The position numbers were made by a program, and so were the translations under genes. Of a DNA stretch of 64,000 nucleotides, positions 11,640 to 23,703 are shown piece by piece; position 1 is the stretch's first letter, and each line of letters starts with the position of its first letter. The stretch comes from Sternotherus odoratus (taxonomy: Eukaryota; Chordata; Testudines; Kinosternidae): assembly GCA_032164245.1 (NCBI GenBank), contig JAVMKO010000001.1:17025603-17089602 (forward strand), written 5' to 3'. The notes under the pieces were generated by a model, which saw only the letters and a program-made list of their open reading frames with translations, did not search any database and was not told where the DNA came from.

Positions 11640-13106
11640 ATCATTGTTGACATGGGAGCTGAGGAACCTTGACATTGATGTAGCCACTGTCTCTGAAACC
11701 AGTCTAACTAGCGTGGGCTCTTTCTATGAGGTGCATTACACCTTTCTCTGGAAATGGAAAAAGGAAACAAGACCACCGTGAACATCAGCTGGGCTTCCCA
11801 ATCAAAAACCCACTAGCACATGTGGTTAAATGTCCCGTTGCAACATCAGAACATATTATATAACTAAGAATATCTACCACAGGAGACTTTGCTAACATCA
11901 CTTTATACACCCCAGGACTTTGTTCTATATCTGAAGAGAAGGACTTTTTCAGTAACTCAGCTGTGTCATTAGTAAGGTACTGGAAGACAGCAAGCTAAAG
12001 TTGGCTCAGATTACAAGACCTGGCCAATATGCATTGGCCACCATGGAGAAGGAAAAATGAATGACAAGGGGGAAAAGATTACTGAAGTTCTGCACCCACC
12101 AAGGGCTGTGCATTACCGACACCTACTTCCAAAGCAGTCACTGCCCAAAGGTTTTGTGGAAACACTCAAGATCTGGCACCAACCAAATTGTAACCTGTAG
12201 AAAACACCTATAGGATGTTCTCCATACTTGCAGTTTTCACAGTGTACCCTGTGACACAGACCATGTGTTTGTATGTTGCCAAATAAGACTTTCACTATGG
12301 AAATTCCATTGTACCAAACACAGTTGTTGCTCACACATTAAAATTAACCACACAAAAGACCAAGGAAGAACTTTTGAAGAAGACAATTATTATGGTACAG
12401 GGTGTGTTGGCTGCACCTGAAGTTTAATAGCTAGCACCACAGTAAAAGTTGTAGACAAGTTCTGTTATCTAGTTGTATCAGATAACCTCTCTATATGATT
12501 AACTTAATTCTTGCATTAGAAAGGTAGTCACAATATTTGGCCAGTGACCAAGTTTGTATGGGATAACAGGAAACTGACATTGCACACCAATATATGGGTC
12601 TACCAGACATACGTTTTGAGCATGCTGATGTATGGTGGTGAAACCTGCACTTATTTACAGCAGACATGAGAGAAGGTAAATACCTTCCACACCCATTGTA
12701 TCTGCCATACTCTAAATATCAAGTGGAAGACAAATGCCCTGAACCCAAAGTTCTTGAGAAAGTGAAATTACCCAGTTTAATCTCTATTCTCAGACACACA
12801 TGTCTCCATTGGGTTGGTTATCTGTACCAGATGAAAGATGTACACATTCCAAAGAATCTCCTGTATAAAGAACTTGTGGATGCTCCAAGGCCAGTGGGCA
12901 AACCGAGGCTCAGGTTTAAGGACATATGCAGAAAGGACTTGAAAACTTTCAGCATCAACACCACAAGCTGGGAAGATGTGGCTAGCAATAGGTTGCAAAG
13001 GAGAGCTGTGCTGCACAAAGGAGTCAAAAACCCTGAAGAAAGGTGGTTGAGAAAGAAGAAAGTGAAGAGTATGAAGAGGAAAGCTGGCTTCATCCTGTGG
13101 CCCTGA
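11640..13106 (+). pseudogene. non-LTR retrotransposon remnant lacking its RT core
   Basis: The left part (about 11650-12345) reads like an APE-type endonuclease. It starts with ELRNLDIDVATVSETSL and later has CTHQGLCITDTYFQ, WKHSRSG and CDTDHVFVCC stretches in several frames. The right part (about 12440-13105) reads like the C-terminus of the same kind of LINE: VDKFCYLVVSDNL, VWDNRKLTLHTNIWVYQTYV, then an open stretch with LHWVGYLYQMKD, HIPKNLLYKELVDAPRPVGK and PRLRFKDICRKDLKTFSIN. The catalytic reverse transcriptase between them is missing, with the junction near 12400. Stops and frameshifts are present, so it is dead. The clade (RTE-like or another) is not settled. Confidence 0.65.
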
Positions 13107-14259
13107 ATTTTACTCCTGCATTATCCGTGGCAAGGACTTTTTAGCCACTCGACATGCTGCATTACGACACATAGTAAGTGAACTGCTTTGGTGCTTACAC
13201 CATCATCTTTTAAGATGGACAGTTGCCATTCATAAGTGAAGGTAAATGTCACAACATTTTGAAGAAAGCCAGTTTCTACAAATATTCCTGTAATTTTTTA
13301 GATTCATGAATACTTAGGGTAAAATCAAGGCCGCATTGAAGTCAGCAGCAAAATCCATTGGATGCAAGGGGCAACAATGGTTTCACCCTTTGCTATCCTA
13401 TCAGTTATATGTGCTTCTGTAGGCAACCACCCCATCCTCAGATGCACACCCTACTCCACCACATCCGACAGATAGGATCCCTTGCACTTGTGGCACATCT
13501 TTATTCTTCCCTTTGGTCTCTACTCTGCTTTATCTGATGTTTTGCACTGAACTATTTTTAAAGTGTGGTGCACAAACTTCTGCTTTGGAGGAAAAGGGTA
13601 AAAGCTAAATCCCGCCATTTTGGGGGAGGGGGTCTAGACCCTAAAATGCCATAAGGACAACCAAGTGCATCCAAATAAAAGTAAAACCAGACTCTAACTC
13701 ATCATGCAAAAGTGCCATGACAAGGTGGAGCTGAATCTTGGCAAATGTTGGCCCGTCCCCTCTAAATTCTTCAACATAAAGAAAGGAGAGTAGCCATTCA
13801 TAGAGCACCATGAAAACTCGAACCTGACATATCCCACTGCAACAGTTCTGCAAAAAAAACGCTGGGTGCTCTAAGGTGCAGGTACTGAAAGTACAGTGGG
13901 AGCTTCACAATGTGACCCCTTTCTCAGCAGTGAAATTTATAGGAGGTGGCCAAAAGGTGGCAGAACGCAGAAGGGTGGATCTGGACTTTTGAACTGCTGC
14001 TGCACTCCGGGGCGCTGGGACAATGATTATAATAGGGTGCTAAGAGCCATTGAATCAAACGGTCAACGGATGGAAACCTTTCCAGCCAGTGGGTGGGGCT
14101 GGGCAGCACCTCTAGTTCCAGACCTGGTATATCTCCGGAGTCGGGGCTTGGGATGTGTTCGGAGCATCTACACTTGTCTGTCTATGAATCGTTGGATCCG
14201 GGAGCCAGATGCAGCTTCTTCTGCGTCACTTAGGCTGGGTGATGAGTTGGGGTGAGGGC
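13107..14259. other. PCLO upstream flank
   Basis: No coding sequence is recognised. The segment leads into the CpG island and probably contains distal promoter sequence. The G+C content rises sharply after about 14150. ORFs here are short and not family-like. Confidence 0.45.
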
Positions 14260-15140
14260 GTGTGGGTGTTGCACTGGGACTCCGCGTCTCCTTTAAATGC
14301 CCGGGTAAGGGGCGGGGGCCGCCGATGTGCGCGCGGGGGGAGAGGAAGCCACCTGCGCGCGGTACGGAGCATGCGCGCGGCGGGAGGCGGGGCGGCGGGG
14401 GCAGAGCTCGGCTGGCATCGCCCGGGTGCCCGCTCCGCGCTCTCTGTCGCCTCAGCGGCCGGAGCCAGCGCCCCGGGGCCATGGAGGCAGCGGCGCCCGC
14501 CGCCCGGGACTAAGTGCCCCGCTCGCTCTCGGGGCAGAGCCGAGGCCGGAGCCGCCCAGCCGCCGTGCCCGCGCCTGGGCTCGCCCGCCGGGAGCCGAGC
14601 CCGCCAGCCATGGGCAACGAAGCGAGCCTGGAGGGAGGCGAGGCGCTGGCCGGGCTCCCCGCCGGGGCTGGCGGAGGGCCGGGGCTGGAGGCGGATCTGA
14701 GCCGGCTGAGCGAGGAGGAGCGGAGACAGATCGCCGCCGTCATGTCAAGGGCGCAGGGGCTGCCCGCGGGGAGCCTCCCCGGCGCGGCCGGCGCGGAGCC
14801 GCCTCCCATGCCCAGGCACGGCCACGATACCGCGCTCTCCCCCGGGGCCCCTTCCCGGCGGAGTGGGGGGCTGCTCCCGGGGCACTGCAGCAGGAGCGGG
14901 CGGTGCGTGGGGCGGGCGGGGAGGCAGCGTGGGTCCGGATCCTGGGGCGGGGCGTCTGCCCCCACACGGCGGGGGTTTCTTATCCTGTCACCGGGCTGCT
15001 TCCTCTCCCCACCCCCGGCCTGGACCAGTCCCAGGGGCCGGTTAGCTCCGGGGGGCGGGGGGTTTGCAGCTCCGAACAATTGGGGGGGGGTGTAAAGGGG
15101 CTCGGGGTGCGCTTAGACGAGCTTTGCCCACGCCGAGCAG
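14260..15140 (+). promoter_or_regulatory. PCLO: CpG-island promoter and 5' UTR region of PCLO
   Basis: The sequence becomes strongly G+C and CpG rich here and stays so until about 15140, spanning the PCLO start codon at 14610. GC boxes (GGGGCGGGG-type strings) are frequent, and AGCATGCGCGCGG at about 14368-14380 resembles an NRF1 site. No convincing TATA box was seen, as is common for CpG-island promoters. The transcription start cannot be fixed from sequence alone. Long overlapping ORFs on both strands here are a by-product of the high G+C content. Confidence 0.8.
14610..14815 (+). CDS. PCLO: PCLO (Piccolo) exon 1, coding part
   Basis: Piccolo is a very large scaffold of the presynaptic active zone that organises synaptic-vesicle release sites. 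The start at 14610 gives MGNEASLEGG, which is characteristic of Piccolo; Gly2 and Ser6 fit an N-myristoylation signal. Residues about 31-47 (ADLSRLSEEERRQIAAVMSR) form a helix like the first helix of Rab-effector domains in rabphilin and RIM. The exon end is uncertain. Ending at 14815 (CCCAG, then GC) leaves two bases of a split codon that join the A at 19921, giving PPPMPR followed by HPELD; this aligns without gaps to mammalian Piccolo as I recall it. A canonical GT at 14903 is also in phase and would add 29 residues. The short lead ATG upstream in the same frame (14514) lies in 5' UTR-like sequence. Confidence 0.85.
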
Positions 15141-16728
15141 TTCTCTAGCGGCTGCTACTGGACCCCTGGAGGCTCCCTGAATCCTCCCAAACTCTAGGGC
15201 ATTATTTTGGCTGAAAGTCCTTAATCTGCCTCCGCAAGTAACAATTGATTTATATAGATAGAGAGCAAAGTCTCTGTGTTTTCACCTATATATCTCCTCC
15301 CCCCTTATGTCTTTTCTCATGGCTGGTGGAGCAGGAGCAGTGGGAAGGCTGGGAAGACAAATAGGGAGCATGGGCTGTATGGTCAAATAATGATTCTGTA
15401 TCTTGTGTGGGGTTGACTTCCCCTATTCATGCATATCTAAAGCTAAAACAATTTACTTTCTTCGTATTCCTCTTACATCCCCTCCCCGCATCCACTGCTT
15501 GCCCCACTGCTTTGTATGCTGGTAATACAGTAGTACAGTACTCAACTCACATTATGGTCTGGTGGAGGTTTCCCTTTCCCTTGTCCAGGGTCCTGAAGTT
15601 TCCTGTTTCTCAGAACCACAATCCAGGTCTAGCTAGTTTAGCCTACTATTTCCAGGGGCTGTGTGTGTTGTTTGTTTTTGAAGGAAGGCCACAAAAAGGA
15701 ACCTTTGATTGCCTGTCCTGCAGGTTTTTTGGCCAGATAAATGCCAATTCAGTTTAGACAATGTCAGGCTTGTATAAATGAATGGTAAGAGAACATTTTA
15801 AAAAAGGAGGATTGGACCAAATCCATCCTTAGAGGAACTCCACAGAGGTCAATGGAATACCGTCAGGTATGCATGTGTCTCCATCTTGCTTGAAACTGAG
15901 GTTTCATCCCATATCTCTTGCATGTTTGTAAAGAATGGACAAATAACGCAAGTTTGTGTGGAATATAATTCTATAGCTATTTTAGGGCTTGCCCTGGCTC
16001 CCACTAAAACCAATGGAGACTCCTTCAGGGGTGAATAATCAAGCTCAAAATTCCCTTTTGTGTAGCAATTTGGGATACCACAAAGGCATACAGGTTTTAA
16101 AAGTTTATTGTTTTCAAGTTAACCTGCCAGTAAAAAGGAAGATAAACATTCTTAGGCGTGGCTACAATGATTTTATTTGGCCACATCTTTATATCTGCTG
16201 AGATTTGTTACCCTGAAATTATGTTCTGGGATAAGTGGAAACTCTTAGATGATTGTTATAGCTGTATAACTGTATTTCACTTTTCATTAAAATAAAACCT
16301 GTCTGTATTTTGGTAAATTTGACATTTTAATAATCCAGTGTGCTTTGCTATACTGAGTAAAAAGATGATTTCTTATGTGATCATCTACCTTATCTCAAAA
16401 TTTTGTACTGGTTCTTATCACTACAGTATCTGCATGACTGGGTATTACCAAGTGTCTATTCTTGCTCAGTGACTTTAGTTGCTCTTTGCTGCTGCTGGGA
16501 GTCTCTGGCAAAGGTGGGAAGTTTGACTTTTGAGGGCCTAATCCAAAATTCATGGATTTCAATGAGAGTCCTTCAGTTGACTACCATGGTCTCTGGATCA
16601 GGCACACAATGACTTTGACTTAAGCAACTCACTAGCTTAGTGATGCTGATATTCCTTTGTTTCAAACTTTTTTTGCTCCTCCAGAGGCTGTTGCTTTGAA
16701 GAGTAATCCTACATGAGCAAAGAAATTA

Positions 16729-16800
16729 GAGATGGGAAAGACCTTCTAAGTCGTCTAGTCCATCTATTTTCCAGTGCAGGATTGTTCCCAACAATACATT
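16729..16800 (+). repeat. old CR1 3' fragment
   Basis: GAGATGGGAAAGACCTTCTA, then GTCGTCTAGTCCATC, then CAGTGCAGGATTGTTCCC match the 3' untranslated region of an older CR1 subfamily. It is short and diverged. Confidence 0.5.
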
Positions 16801-17424
16801 CATAGCTGGCTTACTCCCGTTTCATTTTGAAATGATTCAGGTGGTGATACTGAAGTTCAGGCTCAGCATCTGAACATATCACATTGCTATGGTGCCCTTA
16901 CTGCACTGGCTTTTAGATTTTTGTTTTACAAGAATGAGTTAGTGTACAGTGGTTGCCATGCTAAGGACAGCATATCCCAACTCTTATACAGTGTATCTGA
17001 GATTCTGAGTTACCACCCTTATTTCCTGTTCTAGATATAACAGGAAACTTACATTCCATATACCATTTTGTGACCCATCTTGGCAACTACTGACTTTTTA
17101 ATAGCATGCAATATAAGTAGTAGGATGCTGAGTTGCCCCTTCACCTGCATAAAATAAGTGTTGTAGTTATATGTATTTTAGAAGCTTCATGCTTTCAAGT
17201 TATTGGAAATGCAGTAGCTGCTATAAGAGCAAGTAATGCATATTATGACACTTATGACCATTTTATTATAAGCACTAAGACCATTTCCCCCCCAAACCAC
17301 GGTACTTAAAATGAGCCACTTAAATAAAATTGACCTGATTTTTCAGAGGAGTTGAACAACTGTAGTATAAGTTAGTTTCAATGGGAGATTCGGGTGCTCA
17401 GCACCTCTGAAGAAAATCAAGTTT

Positions 17425-17552
17425 AAGATTAGTAGCCGTGTTAGTCTGTATCTGTAAATATCCATTGCATCCCATGAAGTGGGCTATAGCCCACAAAAGC
17501 TTTTACTGCAATAAACTGGTTAGTCTCTAAGGTGCCACAACTCTTCCTCATC
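17425..17552 (+). mobile_element. Penelope 3' tail copy
   Basis: GTAGCCGTGTTAGTCTGTAT is followed by CATGAAGTGGGCTATAGCCC, AAAGCTTTTACTGCAATAAA and TTAGTCTCTAAGGTGCCACA. These are the same blocks seen at the 3' end of the Penelope element at 1-1117. It is a short copy with no coding sequence. Confidence 0.7.
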
Positions 17553-19920
17553 TTATTGAAGAAAGTCAGACCACTTTTAGTTAGTAGTCTGCAAACTGCG
17601 ACTGCATCACAAAGAGCTATATCCTCAGCTCTTAGAAATCAGATTAGCTCCATAGAATGTTAGTGGCACTATGCCAGTTTACACTAGCGGAGGACCTGTT
17701 CCATATCACCAGGAAGGATTAATGATCAAACCTCTTTCTAGCACGGCCATTTCATTTGTAAGTAAACTTAATTTGTATGTATGTGATTAAATAGTTTAGC
17801 AACTGCCTGTCACTAGCAAAAAAAAAAAAAAAAGCTGTGTATTTTGAAAGTATATGCTGTGAAAGTAGCCCAGCCTGAGAATCACACTTCCTAAGTATTG
17901 CATTTATTCTTCCAGAATAAATGCAGTCTTTTGTCAGTAACCTGACTATACTGACTCTAAGAAAGTAAACACTGCCCTGCAGGAAATAACTGCTTTTGTA
18001 TAGATGTATTTTCTGTAAATATGAAGGATCATTTAATTAGTGTTCATTGTTAATAATTTATTTTTCGCTTTAAAAGAATTATTTGTAATTGATGGTATAA
18101 ACACTTTGATTAAAATTAGTAACTAATTTTATCATGAAGGTTTTCAGTCTATAAGCCTACTGATATCAGTAGTAGAACTCCAGTTGATTTCCATGGGCTT
18201 TGGATCAGGCTCTGATAATTACATAATTGAAACTAAGTGCTTGGTTGAATCAGGGCCTAAATGAGGAAGAGAAACAGAAGAATTAGGGCATTGGGGAGGT
18301 GAAGAAAGGAGTTTAGTTTTAGCCTGACAGTTTATAAACAGCCTTCCTTTAAAAATTATGGAGTCCCTCTCCCCATTTGAAAATGTTTGACAACAGGAAA
18401 TTCCCTGCCAGACAAAAAATGAAAATTAAGTTCTGAGATTTACAGAAGTATCAGCGACCATAAATGCAATATGGGATTACAATAACAGATTGTTCTTAAA
18501 CTTAGTTCTCACATGGGTGTAGAATTATAGTTGTGTGTTTATAGTAACATTAGCTGTTTGAAATCCAGTGTAGCATGTTACTTCTATTTATAACTATGGC
18601 AGTGTTCTGATGTAACCCTTAATTAAAAATTATCGTACTGCTCGTTTGTTTTTATAGTAGTCATGGACCTCAGGTTCTTTAATAGGCTAACTGTAATGAA
18701 TGACTGCCTGATTTTCATGAATGTACATTAAGAAATACCATGTTTGAAAATGTGGGACTATATTTAACTTGAGATGTCTGAAAACTGATCACAGTGGTGC
18801 CACAGGAGAGAATATCATATGCTTCAGGAAAGACTCAATAGTAGCACAAAATAGAATGTCACATCACACCTTTTAGCTAATACAATAGCACCGGAAAGAA
18901 TATCATCCCTTACAGGTACAGAGCAACAATAAAAACACCATACTATACTTAGAAGTATTCTCTAGATTTGGCCCCTTCTTTCTCTAGCTTAACCTTCAAT
19001 ATTCTATTATAAACCAAGGAAAATGAGACCCATAGAGGAAAAGCCCCTGCAGAATTAGACAGATCTTTTTGTTGTCAGATAAATTCTGTTGGTTTGGTTT
19101 TGTTTTTTTTAGGTGCGGGAGAGTTTCAGTGCTATTAATGAAAAAGCTAAAAAGAAGTGACTCTCTTAGTTAACTTGTGCTTCATATGAATGAAAAGATA
19201 TTTTTTCTTTATTATTCATGAATGTCAGTGTAAATAGTAAAATAAAAGACACATCTAGATTTTGGTCTAGTGGGATTTTAGGTGCCTGAATCACTGCTGC
19301 TTATTTAGTTGTAAATACACCATTAAAAGTAGGTACAACAAGCCAGAGCACAATTATATAAACATTTTGTAACATGAGTATTTTTCCTGGATGGCCATGC
19401 TTTGATTTGCTGACCATGGAACTCCTCTCTCTTTTACTATTATTTTTTGTCTCCATGTTTGAATTGTATCCCCCAAGAGATACTGTGAAGAGCCAGTCAT
19501 CTGGGTTTAGATGAAATGGAAAATCACAGCTTAATTGTGTAGTGCTTCAGACTTCTGAAAGAAAATTCTCTGGATAAAGATGGTTCTTCTGTTAGATTAG
19601 TTTTTAAATACTAAATCAGACATCAACTAAATATTCAGATAAATATTTCTGGAACAAAAAATATTGTAGCAATTAGCCCTGATCCTGCAAACACTAAAGC
19701 ACATGAGTAATTTTTCTCATATGAAGAGTCCCATTGAGGATTACTCACATACTTGAAGTTTAGCAGTTGCAGATTCAAGGGCCATAATGTTTAACTTTTC
19801 CTACCTTATTTTTCTTTACATTTAAAAAAAATACATTTTCTTTCAAAGAGTTCAATAATTACAACCAATTCATAGTCAGTCTTTCACTATTTTTATTTTA
19901 CTGTTTTTCTTTCCTCACAG

Positions 19921-21175
19921 ACATCCTGAACTTGATATAAACCACTATGCAAGGCAGCCAGGTAAATCTCCATCCAGTTTAAGCAAAAGCAGAACAGTAG
20001 ATGTGTTGAAGACAGAACAACGGACACCTGGGAGGAGCCCTTCTTCCACTAGTCTGAGAGAATCTAAATCCAGGACTGATTTTAAAGAAGATCAGAAGCC
20101 AAGTATGATGCCTAGCTTCCTTTCTGAGGCCAATCCATTAAGTGCAGTCACTTCAGTCGTAAACAAGTTCAATCCTTTTGATTTGATATCAGACTCAGAT
20201 GCAGCCCAGGAAGAGGCCAATAGGAAACAAAAAGCAGTTCAGAAGGACCAGGGAAAGTCTGAGGAGCAAAAGGGACATGCAAAGCATCCAACTCAGCAAC
20301 AATCTCCAAAGCCAACAGTCCAGCAAAAAGAGCCTGTCAAATCTGCACCCCAGCAAGCAGGGCCTTCCAAACTGCCACCCCAACAACAGCAACCAGGGGC
20401 AGCTAAGCAAGCTCCAAAACCAGGACTTGGTCAGCCAACAGGCCCTCCATCAGAACAAGCAAAACAACCCACACAACAGCGAGGGCCACAGAGAACTCAG
20501 CTCCAGCAATCAGAACCCACAAAGCAGGTACCTCAACAACCGAGTCCTGCAAAACCTTCACCACAGCAACCAGGCTCAACCAAAACATTATCAGAGCTAC
20601 CAGATGCTGCTAGAGCAATGTCCCACGCACCAGCTCCTACAAAGCCATCAGCACAGCAGCCAGGCACTACAAAACAACCATCTCAGCAACCAGGACAGCA
20701 AGCAGGTCTTGCAAAGCCATCCCCTCAACAAGCAGGGCCTGCCAAACCACCATCTCAACAGCCAGGGACTGGGAAGCCATCCCCTCAGCAAGGAGGACCT
20801 GCTAAACAACTAACTCAGCAGCCTGGGCCTGGGAAGCCACCCCCTCAGCAAGCAGGACCTACTAAACAGCCATCTCAGCAGCCAGGACCTGCAAAACCAT
20901 CTCCTAAGCCAGAAGGGCCTGCAAAGCTAGTGTCACAACCAGGACCTACAAAAGTATCAGGCCAGCAACTAGGACCTGGTAAACCTTCACAGCAACAACA
21001 AGTAACTGCAGCCCCACCTGGTGAATCAGACCCAAAGAAAACTTTCTGTCCTCTTTGCACTAGCACTGAACTGCTGCTGCACACTCCAGAACAGGCTAAT
21101 TACAATACATGCACACAGTGTCAAACCGTGGTCTGCAGCCTGTGTGGCTTTAATCCCAACCCACATATAACAGAG
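19921..21175 (+). CDS. PCLO: PCLO exon 2: N-terminal conserved block, Pro/Gln repeats, first half of zinc finger 1
   Basis: The exon opens after a CACAG acceptor. Its first base completes the codon split from exon 1, then [19 protein letters not shown] follows. A conserved Piccolo block has [18 protein letters not shown] (near 20027-20085) and [15 protein letters not shown] (near 20157-20200). About 20270-21030 encodes a Pro/Gln-rich tract built from degenerate ten-residue units such as [10 protein letters not shown]; in mammals the matching tract binds actin regulators such as Abp1. The exon ends with CPLC (about 21047), CTQC and [14 protein letters not shown], the first six cysteines of zinc finger 1. 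The donor is GAG followed by GTGAGT, ending the exon in phase 0. The tract differs in repeat number and order from mammalian Piccolo, as expected for a fast-evolving repeat. Confidence 0.95.
20270..21030 (+). repeat. PCLO: degenerate 30-bp coding repeat in PCLO exon 2
   Basis: About two dozen imperfect copies encode units like [12 protein letters not shown] and [21 protein letters not shown]-like strings recur at multiples of about 30 bases, most regularly at 20650-20900. The frame is kept throughout, so changes in copy number occur in whole codons. Confidence 0.75.
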
Positions 21176-23064
21176 GTGAGTAGTGTCTAATAGTGATTTT
21201 CATTGTAGGCCCCAAAATTGGGTAAAAAAATCACTATGGCTTAGTCCAGAAGCTATTATGATTTGTAATTCATCCCATAGGCCCATTATAGCAAGTTAAG
21301 AGGAGAAGGTCAGATTGTTTAGGCAAACAATTCACATTTCATTTGGATGGAAATGACAGTTCTGTATTTGTACAGTGTCTAATACAATGGGGTCCTGGTC
21401 TGTGACTGAGGCCCCTAAGCATGACTGCAATAAAAACATAGGACGAAACCGAATATGAACCTTTTTTATAAAACAATTACTTTTGTTTGGTTTTAAACAC
21501 TCCCTGTTTGGTCAGTAGCCCAGATACCATAGGCTTGTGCTGATGTTTGTGAAACAGAAAGATAAACTGATATAGGAAATGACTAAGCAATAAAAGTGAC
21601 ATCGACTAGCTTGTATTCAATCTCTGCTGAGGGAGGTGCAAAAGTAAACAAGCAGTCCAGATGGTGAAAACATAAATCAGAATTTTAAAAAATTCTTTGT
21701 TTTAATATCTGGAGCAGATTGTCACACAAATGTGGAAATTTGTGCTTGAAATGGATACAAGGTCCGATCCTCTGGTGGTCTAGATTGGTTCAGTTTTGAA
21801 GCTACACAAGTGTGTAGACCAGCTAAGAATCTGGTGGATGATTTGTAATATGATGGTTTAAAAAAAAAATTCAATAAGGTGGACCATTCCTTAAGACTGA
21901 TAGTCAACAGAAGGATCCATCTCCACTCCTGTAATTCTAGTGCGGAGTACATAAAAGTAATATTAGGACAGTATTTTTAAAATAAGCTTGTTTTAATTTG
22001 ATGTGTGTGGTTTATTTTGATCAACTACCCCCAAACTACATTTGTGCTCTTTGCATCCTCTCCATGGGAATTCACATTAATATCCGAACCCCTCTTGTTG
22101 CTTTTATGTTCCCATTACTCTAATTTCCCAAAATTATTTTGCAGTTTGGGATTATATGTTTTCAATGCCTGCATTTTCAGTACCACCCAGAAATTTGAGT
22201 GCAGTAGTACTGGTACCAAAGAAAAACTCAACAAACCAGTCATGAAGCAACCAGAAAGGATGTTAGAGAGGGCTGTGGGTGTTGGGTTTTTTATTTGTTT
22301 TAGAAAGGTAGGAGAGCTAATGGAAAGAAGCCTGAACTGCACAACAGCTAGAACTTGACAATGAATTTGAGAAAGTCACCAGATGTGCTTAGCTTTGGTA
22401 TGGTATGTAAAGACTATAACAGACAACAAGAAAGAACATGGAGCAATTATCAATCTCATTCACATGCACCTCTTGTACTAGTAGCATTTTTGGATGGTTC
22501 CTGGTGACAAATGGCATGCTGTTTGCATCTGTCAACCTTGAATATTGATTTGCAGTCTTTTTAGTAAAGAAATGAAATAAAAAAGCTTTGTTGTAGTTAT
22601 ACAGTGGTTACTCTCTGCACCTCTATGCAGAGGACACAAACTTGAGTTCAGAGCCCATTTGAGTCCATTCCTGGAATATCAAAGGTTGCACTGGAGTTGA
22701 TATTTGAAAATTCTAAGATTAGCAGAGGTATGAATTGTGCTTTACTGCCAGTTGCAGGACACTTTCAAGAGGAGTGACCAGATAATACTGCTGCTGGAGA
22801 ATGTTATATGGGACTGTTTAGGCAGGAGTGTTCTTTAATGGGGGTCAAAGGAGAAACACTGGTATCCTGGACCTCTCCCACACTCCCGCATCCTGAGTCT
22901 GGCTAGCTGGGTAGGACTGTGATGCTGCATCAAATTACAGGGAAATAATTGGATGATTATCTTGGTTTGGAATAATTGATCTCAAGAGAATAGTCCAGAA
23001 AGAGTGTTTAGAAAAAAAACCCATTAAGTATCCACAGGAAATATTATAGTATGACAGTAGTGAT

Positions 23065-23345
23065 GTTATATGCATTGTTGTAGCCTCGTTGGTCCCAGGA
23101 TATTATAAAGGTAATATCTTTGTTGGACCAACTTCACTTTTTAATCAGCCACTTGACCTTGAATGGTCCTTTGAAGTATGTGTTAATTACTTATACTAAA
23201 CAAATGGTTCCATCTTGTATTTTGCTGTGACACTCTGAGAAAGTTTCCCAGATCTGAAGAAGAGCTCTGTGTAAGGTCAATAGTTCATCTCTCTCACCAA
23301 CAGAAGTTGGTCCAAAAAAAGGTACTACCTCAACCACCTTGTCTC
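23065..23345. mobile_element. Penelope-type 3' tail, inverted pair
   Basis: GCATTGTTGTAGCCTCGTTG and GGTAATATCTTTGTTGGACC open the copy. An inverted counterpart closes it: CACCAACAGAAGTTGGTCCA, then CAACCACCTTGTCTCTGTA. The same blocks lie at the 3' end of the antisense Penelope element at 41.8-43.1 kb, which supports the assignment. It has no coding sequence. Confidence 0.6.
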
Positions 23346-23391
23346 TGTAGTAGTGAGTTTATCTATATTCAAAGATGAAATTCTTATAAAC

Positions 23392-23703
23392 CAGGGCTTT
23401 CCAAACTTGTTCAGGATAAGCCTCTGCCTGGCCGCAAGACACTTTGTTTACCGGAGGGTCCGTAGGCTTGGCCGCTCCCAGCTCCCAGTGGCCGGGGTTT
23501 GCCATTCCTGGCAAATGGGAGCTGTGGGAAGCAGCATGGGCCAGGCCACCACTTCCTACAGCTCCCATTGGCCGGGAATGGCAAACCACAGCCACTGGCA
23601 GCTGTGAGCGGCCGAACCTATGGACATGCCAGTAAACAAAGCATCTTGCAGCCCGGCAGGGGCTTACCCTGCACAAGCTGCAGAACAAGTTTGGGAATCC
23701 CTG
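23392..23703. mobile_element. palindromic hAT-type MITE with 8-bp target duplication
   Basis: TTATAAAC flanks the element on both sides (23384-23391 and 23704-23711), an 8-bp duplication as made by hAT transposases. The ends are CAGGGCTTTCCAAACTTGTTC and its inverted partner GAACAAGTTTGGGAATCCCTG. The two halves, each about 150 bases, are near-complete inverted copies of each other. TTTGTTTACCGG and GTTTGCCATTCCTGGC, for example, recur inverted in the right half. It has no coding capacity. Confidence 0.85.

Larger units (their letters stand above)
14816..19920 (+). other. PCLO: PCLO intron 1
   Basis: This 5.1-kb intron ends in a good acceptor: a long pyrimidine-rich stretch and TTCCTCACAG just before 19921. 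The donor is either GC at 14816 or GT at 14903. Inside are the end of the CpG island, an old CR1 piece (about 16729), a Penelope tail (about 17425) and otherwise AT-rich sequence with no recognised gene. ORFs near 15407 and 16403 are not family-like. Confidence 0.8.

Noticed and set aside
14327..15148. Long overlapping ORFs on both strands
   Set aside because: High G+C content lowers stop-codon frequency. Only the frame from 14610 matches a known protein.
20195..20813. ORFs in other frames of PCLO exon 2
   Set aside because: They are shadows of the CAG/CCA-rich coding repeat.
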